Source: Ophiostoma sp. CBS 140.51
Taxonomy: Eukaryota; Ascomycota; Sordariomycetes; Ophiostomatales; Ophiostomataceae
Assembly (NCBI GenBank): GCA_029298735.1
Contig: JANSLP010000057.1
Coordinates: 62,001 to 126,000, forward strand
Direction: 5' to 3'
Length of the DNA: 64,000 nucleotides
The notes below the pieces were generated by a model. That model made no database searches and had not been told where the DNA came from. It saw only the letters and a list, made by a program, of their open reading frames with translations. The position numbers and the translations under genes were made by a program. Positions 58,132 to 64,000 of this stretch are shown here, in pieces. Each line of letters starts with the position of its first letter. Position 1 is the first letter of the stretch.

Positions 58132-59235
58132 TCATATCTTCATCTCTGTGTAGGCGTTCAGGGCCAGCTGACCACCCAGGTGCGCGTACAGCACATAGGC
58201 GCCCGCGGGGATCTCGCCTTTGCGCACCAGGTCCATCATGCCCGCCAAACTCTTGCCCTCGTAGACGGGGTCCGTAATGAAAGCCTCAGTGGCCGCACCA
58301 AACTTGATGGCGTCAATGGTGACCTGGTCGGGAATGCCGTAGGTGCCGCCGTGGTAGCGGTCGTCCAGCAAAATGTCGGCCTCTGTAATTTCGCCGTCGG
58401 CCAGGCCGATGGCCTTGCCCGTCACCTGAGCAATCCGAAGCACCTGGGCCGCCGTCTGCGGGACGGTGGCAGAAGCGTCAATGCCAATGACTTTGCGCGT
58501 CTTGACCTCCTCGCCAGGCGCCGCTTTGGCCCGCCGCTCCTTCTCGGCCAGCTTGAACCCGGCCACCATGCCGCCCATCGTCGAGCCCGTCACGGCACAG
58601 ACAATAATCACATCAAAGAAGATGCCGAGCGCCTTCTCCTGCTGCTCCACCTCAAACGCCCACCGCGCAAAACCAAGACCGCCCAGCGGGTGGTCCGAGG
58701 CACCGGCGGGGATGTAGTACGGCTTCGCGCCATTGGACTCGAGTTCCGCCTCCAGGTTCTTTAGGGTGGGCTTGTGCTCAATGCCAAAGGGCGACGGGTC
58801 CAAACGCACATCCGCACCCATCAGCCGCGATAGTTGGATGTTGCCCACGGTCTCGTAGCCCGGGTCGTGCCAGTCGACCCAGTGCTCTTGGACAAGGGCC
58901 GCTTTCAAACCCAGGCGAGCAGCGAGAGCGGCCACCTGGCGCGTGTGGTTGGACTGCACGCCGCCAATGCTGATAATGGTATCGGCACCGGACTCCTGGA
59001 TCGCCGGCACAAAGTACTCGAGCTTGCGTGTCTTGTTGCCGCCGTAGGCCAGACCGGCGTTGCAGTCCTCGCGCTTGGCATAAATGTTGACAAGGCCCTT
59101 ACCCTCGGGGCTCAAAGCCTTGGACATGCGCGGCAGGGCCTGGATGGGCGAGGGGCCGAAAAGCAGAGGCTCGCGGGGAATTGACGCGAAAGTCGCGGGG
59201 AGGACGACATCGTCGGGGAGTGCGAGGCTGGCCAT
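58132..59235 (-). CDS. acdS: 1-aminocyclopropane-1-carboxylate (ACC) deaminase
   Basis: PLP enzyme of the tryptophan-synthase-beta fold that opens ACC to 2-oxobutyrate and ammonia. Single exon, 367 residues, start MASLALPDDVV at 59235. The PLP lysine is Lys68 in GGNKTRKLEY, and SNHTRQVAA follows. Residues that separate true ACC deaminases from D-cysteine desulfhydrases are present: Glu326 (VYEGKS) and Leu353 (YAHLGG), 27 residues apart as in the bacterial enzyme. Cytosolic. ACC is the ethylene precursor of plants, so a role in plant-associated life or nitrogen scavenging is plausible. The lack of introns and the family's bacterial abundance fit past transfer, but fungal homologues are known and vertical descent is not excluded. 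Confidence 0.94.
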   Translation of the reverse strand: MASLALPDDVVLPATFASIPREPLLFGPSPIQALPRMSKALSPEGKGLVNIYAKREDCNAGLAYGGNKTRKLEYFVPAIQESGADTIISIGGVQSNHTRQVAALAARLGLKAALVQEHWVDWHDPGYETVGNIQLSRLMGADVRLDPSPFGIEHKPTLKNLEAELESNGAKPYYIPAGASDHPLGGLGFARWAFEVEQQEKALGIFFDVIIVCAVTGSTMGGMVAGFKLAEKERRAKAAPGEEVKTRKVIGIDASATVPQTAAQVLRIAQVTGKAIGLADGEITEADILLDDRYHGGTYGIPDQVTIDAIKFGAATEAFITDPVYEGKSLAGMMDLVRKGEIPAGAYVLYAHLGGQLALNAYTEMKI

Positions 59236-61042
59236 TGTGAGAGGTGATGGCGGTTGTGTTGGTAAAAGGGAGGAAGGTTGAAGTCGAGATGATATTGAAC
59301 GTGATTGAAGATGGGAAGGTCAAGGAGAAGTACAAGGACACGGAGGGTATTAAATACAGCTACCAAAGACAAAAAAAGCACGTACAAATAAGAATAACCG
59401 AGAATTAAAAATAAATAAAATCAAAGACCGAACAACAGACAGACAACTCGCGACAACGGAGCTCCATCGGCCGGCTATCAGAGCTCTTGGCTTTTCTGAC
59501 GACGACTTATCTCCAAGAATCCCCTGTCGTTATCTGCAAGATGGTGTGCCAATGTGCCAGTGAGGTTACGAGCACAATCCACTCGATCCAGTGATACGCG
59601 CCGGCCCCTCTTCTGCAATGGTATCTCACATTGGCGCTGTTGGCGCTCTTCCCCTCTTTTCGTCTTCTCGATCTTGCAACATCGCTTGCACCCACTCTTT
59701 TCGAATTAGCGTCTGTGCCCGCGACTCGGGGCCGCCGCTAGAAGGACAACAAGGACGAAAAGAAGGCAGCAAGTGCAAAGGGTAAGACCGGCGATGCACG
59801 ACGGACCCGCTGCCGCGTTAACTCTCCATAACACTTTTTTCCCGATACAACTGTGGATGATTTCCCGTTGTTGTTACTTCCAGTCTTTTGTCATGAGCCT
59901 CACAGGGCGGGGAAGCGTTGATAACATCAAAAGTAGTACGGGATATGGCCGGCTAGTTTTGAGAACGGCAACGGCAATGTTGGAACTAACTGTATCATGT
60001 CGTTGAAATTAATGTTACATGATTTAAAAGAAATGTATTTCTCCGAGCCTGCTTGTTTTATGTAGTATTTTATTTAGTATTTTAATGTACGAATAAAATA
60101 TTCTTCAATATTGTTTTTTCAAATAGAATAATTTGTTTCTGAAGTTCACTCAAATAAGGACATAAATGAATGCAATATTTAACAAGTTCTTGTGTTTAGA
60201 TAAAATGAATCCAGCTTCATGTAAAATGGCCCCAGTGTAGACCCTTCGTCATTAACGAAACTACTCGACGACAATTCAATGAGTGTCTGGCGGCGAGGCT
60301 GTGCCAAGAATATCGTGCCTGAAAGTCATAGAATAACGCAAACGGGCCGAGCTGTCAAGAGATCTGGGGCCATGGTGAGCTGAAACAGACAGCAGAAGTA
60401 TTCTGTTATGGCAATTAATAGATGCACAGTATAATTTGGAGGGTTTGAGGTGCATTGCTGCCAGTAAAGTGGTTGGAGTATGTCACTGGCTGACATTTGG
60501 TGGCTTCATCGCTGTTGTATTTTCTCGTAAAAACACCACCAAAAGCTACGTCGCGTACATTGTTTTGTACACTGCCACTGTTCCTTGCAGCTTTCGCAAA
60601 TCGACTTGGCCAGATACTGATGAGATGCCAATATTTGAGCCAAGACGGGAAGTCGTGTAGACAAAAATGGAAATATGGGGACGTGGACTGAGGACAAAAG
60701 AAAACGAAAATGGCATCAATTTGGACTTTGGCAGTCGATGATTGGCCATACCTTCGTATACACTGTACAATGGCGTCGAATTTCAAAAAAGACGTCGAGC
60801 TGAGGTAGGAAGGAAGGTGAAAACAACAGACAGACTGAATAGTAAATAAGACAGATCGAGCCATTGTGAAGCAGAAATATAAATATTCCTTGAAGACCAT
60901 CTTTTTCATTACGATATTTATGGACACTAAGAGCCATATTCATCAAATTACTACCCAAGCTCGTCAATGCGTCTTATTCCATTATCTCAAGCTTATTAGC
61001 AACTTCTGATCCAGCCCTTGCATTTTCCACCTCTCCATCGAC
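59236..61042. other. Intergenic, AT-rich core, no gene supported
   Basis: Promoter of the ACC deaminase (59236-59500), then an AT-rich stretch at about 60000-60250, then the promoter of the secreted-protein gene. The open frame at 60415-60927 (minus) has no motif. Confidence 0.5.
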
Positions 61043-61585
61043 ATGCACTCCTTCACGACGTTTGCACTTGCCTTGCTGCCAGCTCTGGCCACAGCTGGTT
61101 TTGTCCGCCGCAGCAACTGCGACTCGACACCTCCTGTGACGTTCAACCTCGCGCTCTACAACCCAACCACCAACGCGCCCACCGGCCAGTACCTCGACAA
61201 GAGCGGCGACCCCTACAACGTCAACACCAACCCAGACGGCTCGCCGACCTACATCGGCTATGCCGGCAGTTCTCTGCCCAGCAGCCCCATGTTCCAGCTC
61301 GACAGCACCACGGGCTCTTGGCAACTGGCCGGTGGAGGAGCGTATGCTAGCCAGCTCACAGGCACCTTCGACCTGGTGTCCTTTGCCGACGCGGCGTACT
61401 CAGCTGGCCTGCCACCGTTGACGTGCAGCTTTGACGACGGGACGGGCAAATTTTCGTGCACAACGCCCAGCCTTCCTGGTGGTGGTGTGTTCGGTTTGTG
61501 CGGCCAGAATGTCGTGTTTTGGGATGGCATAAGCTCGACGGGTTGCCCTGGGCCAGTTATTCGGTGTGATCTGTACAAAGTGTAG
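61043..61585 (+). CDS. Small secreted protein of unknown function
   Basis: Single exon, 180 residues. MHSFTTFALALLPALATA is a signal peptide, followed by GFVRR, a possible Kex2-type processing site. The mature part has six cysteines (SNCDS, PLTCSF, FSCTT, GLCGQ, TGCPG, IRCDL), is rich in Ser, Gly and Thr, and ends RCDLYKV. No catalytic motif is recognised. Size, signal peptide and paired cysteines are compatible with a wall protein or effector-like protein; no specific family is claimed. Confidence 0.75.
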   Translation: MHSFTTFALALLPALATAGFVRRSNCDSTPPVTFNLALYNPTTNAPTGQYLDKSGDPYNVNTNPDGSPTYIGYAGSSLPSSPMFQLDSTTGSWQLAGGGAYASQLTGTFDLVSFADAAYSAGLPPLTCSFDDGTGKFSCTTPSLPGGGVFGLCGQNVVFWDGISSTGCPGPVIRCDLYKV

Positions 61586-61672
61586 GGTCGATGAAGGAGA
61601 GAGGTAGAATTGGTTGGGATGGAAACAAATGTTTCGTAGAGACTCATTTTGAATAAATCTGGCATAATTTCT

Positions 61673-61960
61673 TTACATCTCCACCAACTCCTCGTACTCA
61701 TCCACCAACTCCTTGTACTCATCTTCAGCCAGACCAGCAGCATTTGTAAGGTCCCGCGTCACCGTTAGGCGAATGCAGTTGCCGATAAAAAGGGCTACTG
61801 TGACGTCGACTGTGAGGTTCCTGCGGTATTGTAGCTTGGCGTTGTACTCGACACGGTATTTGACGTGTTCAGAGTAGGCGTCAATGGTCTCGACGGATCC
61901 GTGTGGCGCAGGATACTCGTCAATCAGCAGCAGTTCCAGCAATGACTTGTCCGCCGGCAT
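61673..61960 (-). CDS. Hypothetical short ORF with an acidic C-terminal repeat
   Basis: 95 residues from an ATG at 61960: MPADKSLLELLLIDEYP to a tail DEYKELVDEYEELVEM. The two DEYxELV units come from a 21-bp tandem duplication (61681-61722). It lies just 3' of the HET pseudogene on the same strand and could be a remnant of a larger gene. No family recognised; it may be chance. Confidence 0.3.
   Translation of the reverse strand: MPADKSLLELLLIDEYPAPHGSVETIDAYSEHVKYRVEYNAKLQYRRNLTVDVTVALFIGNCIRLTVTRDLTNAAGLAEDEYKELVDEYEELVEM
61681..61722. repeat. 21-bp tandem duplication
   Basis: Two 21-bp copies (61681-61701 and 61702-61722) differing at one base, in frame with the short ORF above. Confidence 0.85.
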
Positions 61961-62009
61961 GGCCGCTACGCTGCACTCGGCACGGCAGGGTTGACGCTAT
62001 GCGTCGTAC

Positions 62010-62675
62010 TCAATTTTGAGCTTGACCAAGTCTGGTACCAGTCGCCTGGTGGATAAGAGGCACAAAGTCTCTCGTCTTGTAAAAGTGCCATGTCCACCCA
62101 GATCGGCCATGGTTGTGCCTCCATTTGATGCCGATGCGTTGCCAGTGAGCATTGTAAAAGTACAGTTGTTGTGGTGCAAGAAACTCTTGAAGCGTCCAGC
62201 GTCGTTGGAACCAGCGGCTGTTGAGGATGGCTTGGTCAAAGCAATATCTTTTGTGGGAGACAGTCTTGAGAGTCTTTGATTCACCCACAGCAGACCCTTT
62301 TTCATCGTCTCCATCTTTTCCATCTTCTTCATCTTTGGCGTGTTGCAGCTCGACATCTTTGAGGAAGGCATAATATTTCACTGCGTTTTGGTACCATTGG
62401 TACATGGAGTTGATGGCCTCCTGAAACTCGGCACTACTGGTCTTGTTGGTGCAGACCGTGTCGATCCAAACATACTCGACACGCGGTCACTCTTTTCTTG
62501 CGAGAGTTATGAGATCATTTACTTTGGGAGTGCGTAGGACGGCCTCCGGGTTGGCGCAAAAGTCTTGGAATGTCGGCTCGTTGTCTTCCCATGTGTGCGA
62601 CAAGATTGAATAGCGGGTGTTGCTGCCGTCGCCAACCTGCTCTAGCATGCGGGCATTGATGTTGATCAACCGCAT
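62010..62675 (-). pseudogene. HET-domain gene with an in-frame stop
   Basis: The start MRLININARMLEQ at 62675 leads to RYSILSHTWEDNEPTFQDF, the first HET block. A TGA at 62489-62487 interrupts the frame. In the same frame the domain continues: RVEYVWIDTVCTNKTSSAEFQEAINSMYQWYQ (block 2) and SRWFQRRWTLQEFLAPQQLYFYN (block 3). It then stops again at 62010, soon after the HET core, where homology also fades. No usable intron removes the first stop. It belongs to a different HET subgroup (MRLIN...SHTW type) from the two intact HET genes. A short-lived readthrough product is conceivable, but decay is the simpler reading. Confidence 0.75.
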
Positions 62676-63233
62676 GACGGTGGGTGGGCAATGTGGCTGT
62701 AAGTGAATATCGGTGTTATTGAAGAAAACGCAGTGTAAAAAAAGAAGAAAGTTCGTGTGCTATTTTCCAAGACCCGTGAATATTTAAACAGTAGACAAGT
62801 GGCGGATTCGCTCGTAATGCGGCTCTTTTTGTCTCCTCGTGGATGGAAAGCGCCTGACCGCTAATGCAACGGCGGCGGCTGGCGTTGATTCTGGCTGTCA
62901 AAAGTGCATTTTCTCCATTCGTCCAAGAAAAGGCGATGAATCCATAAGATTTCGTCCATAAAATCCACTCACAGCCACGCTGCTGTACGACGTACTGCAG
63001 TCTGCATTAGCTTCTGTCTTTGATTTCGACGAGGCTGTCTGGCTGGGCGAAAAACAATCTTGGCGCATCGGGCGACACGATGATGGTGTGAAGGCATTTT
63101 GTGCCGCTCTTGAACTGAGCAGGGCGCAGCAGAAAATATATCTCTTGACAGCAAACAGCGATGGTGTTTGAATCTTTTGCGATCTTGGATATGTTCACTT
63201 CGAAACATTGCCAACGTCACAATCCTTCTCATC
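62676..63233. other. Divergent promoter between two HET loci
   Basis: 558 bp between the starts of the HET pseudogene (minus) and the right-edge HET gene (plus). No gene or repeat is seen. Confidence 0.5.
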
Positions 63234-64000
63234 ATGGCGTATGAGTACTCCCTCTTGAATGAGTCGAACAGCGAGATCAGGTTGTTGACACTCTTTCCGG
63301 GACTGTTCCATTTCCCGCTGCGGGGTCGCCTTGACGTCTGCCGCCTCGTTAAAGACGAGGAAACCCCGCCATATGAGGCCTTGTCCTACCACTGGAGCGA
63401 TCCGGCGCCGGCTGCCTCCATTTGGATCGATGGCCTTGAGCTACCGATCGCTCGCAACCTCGACGTTGCCTTGCGCCACTTGCGTTATGTTGGACAACTG
63501 CGCGTGTTCTGGGTCGATGCCGTCTGCATCAACCAGAAAGATGTGGCCGAGCGCAACCCGCACCTCTTGGCCGTGAACGCTGTGTACGAACAGGCGCATC
63601 GCGTTGTCGGCTGGCTCGGGCCTGGAAATTCAGAAACAGATGCGATCTTGGCCGCCGTGGGTGCAACAGAGAGCCCTGCCATTTTCGGAGCGCGTCCGCT
63701 CCCGACCTCGGCGCCAATCTCGACTGCAAGTCATCCTTTGAACCAACGACCGGATCCTGACAGAAATGTTGTCGACATCAACCTCGACTGCATCCTGGCT
63801 CGCCCCTGGTGGCGTCGGTTGTGGGCTGTGCAGGAATTTGTGCTGGCTGCCAAAGACCCATTGATCATCTGTGGCTTTAAGGAAGTGGCCTGGCCTCTGT
63901 TGCAGCTGGCAGTGAGGGAATATGACGAGCAACCGCGTTGTAGAGGGCGCGATGTTGACGACGATGGTGACGACGATGTTGACGACGATGTTGAAAACGA
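63234..64000 (+). CDS. HET-domain protein, C-terminus beyond the right edge
   Basis: Open from the ATG at 63234 to the window end (255 complete codons). HET blocks: YEALSYHWSDP (~48-58), FWVDAVCINQKDVAERNPHL (~97-116) then RVVGWLGPGN, and ARPWWRRLWAVQEFVLAAKDP (~183-203). Near the edge an acidic run of DVDDDGDD type is encoded by a 12-bp repeat. The region is uninterrupted, so the gene appears intact as far as visible. Role as for HET proteins: programmed cell death after nonself fusion. It faces away from the HET pseudogene, forming a divergent pair. Confidence 0.9.
   Translation, partial: MAYEYSLLNESNSEIRLLTLFPGLFHFPLRGRLDVCRLVKDEETPPYEALSYHWSDPAPAASIWIDGLELPIARNLDVALRHLRYVGQLRVFWVDAVCINQKDVAERNPHLLAVNAVYEQAHRVVGWLGPGNSETDAILAAVGATESPAIFGARPLPTSAPISTASHPLNQRPDPDRNVVDINLDCILARPWWRRLWAVQEFVLAAKDPLIICGFKEVAWPLLQLAVREYDEQPRCRGRDVDDDGDDDVDDDVEN
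63951..63998 (+). repeat. 12-bp tandem repeat encoding an acidic tract
   Basis: Four GATGTTGACGAC-type units with small changes, encoding Asp/Val-rich residues in the right-edge HET protein. It continues to the window end. Confidence 0.8.

Noticed and set aside
59947..59960. Third copy of the tRNA-Gly-like element
   Set aside because: Only 12 of 14 bases match and the rest of the element is absent.
60415..60927. 170-codon minus-strand ORF
   Set aside because: No motif or neighbour support; likely chance.
1..64000. CRISPR arrays, rRNA genes, dispersed 5S genes
   Set aside because: No regularly spaced direct repeats and no recognisable rRNA or 5S internal-control sequences were found by eye.

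Overview
The window is nuclear DNA of a filamentous ascomycete (Pezizomycotina, most likely Sordariomycetes; the class is an inference). Evidence: short 50-140 bp GT-AG introns with CTAAC-type branch points, HET-domain genes, an NB-ARC STAND protein, a Zn2Cys6 regulator, a filamentous-type Atg17, a CBM21 PP1-targeting subunit, and pyrimidine-rich leaders.

Layout. 1-9.3 kb: an NB-ARC STAND NTPase running off the left edge (minus), a CYP52-type cytochrome P450 with five exons, an intact HET-domain gene, and an alkaline ceramidase. 10.2-16.8 kb: a secreted type-B carboxylesterase, a MOB1/phocein-family gene with an unresolved first exon, and a frame-broken ankyrin-repeat gene. 17.0-21.7 kb: a compact unit of a Zn2Cys6 regulator, a zinc-free MDR quinone-oxidoreductase-type enzyme and a small cupin. 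The regulator's promoter and the divergent MDR/cupin promoter share a triplicated ATACCC(G) motif. The unit is bracketed by two copies of a short tRNA-Gly-like element. 22.8-27.3 kb: a small secreted protein and Atg17.

27.3-53.1 kb is about 25.8 kb without a convincing protein gene, tRNA or rRNA. It is not a simple AT-rich (RIP-type) block. It carries CT/GA tracts, repeated TACGGAGTA-like words and a clear excess of CTGCAG, and it ends in a long pyrimidine-rich leader of the PP1/CBM21 gene (53.1-55.9 kb). 58.1-64 kb: an intronless ACC deaminase, a small secreted cysteine-containing protein, a short hypothetical ORF, a HET gene with an in-frame stop, and another HET gene running off the right edge.

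Together the genes mix housekeeping regulation (Atg17, MOB, PP1 targeting, ceramidase) with accessory functions: nonself recognition (NB-ARC, three HET loci, ankyrin relic), a candidate self-regulated mini-cluster (regulator + reductase + cupin), and ACC deaminase. The two observations most worth following are the shared, phased promoter motif of the 17-21 kb unit with its tRNA-like borders, and the 25.8 kb gene-free interval.
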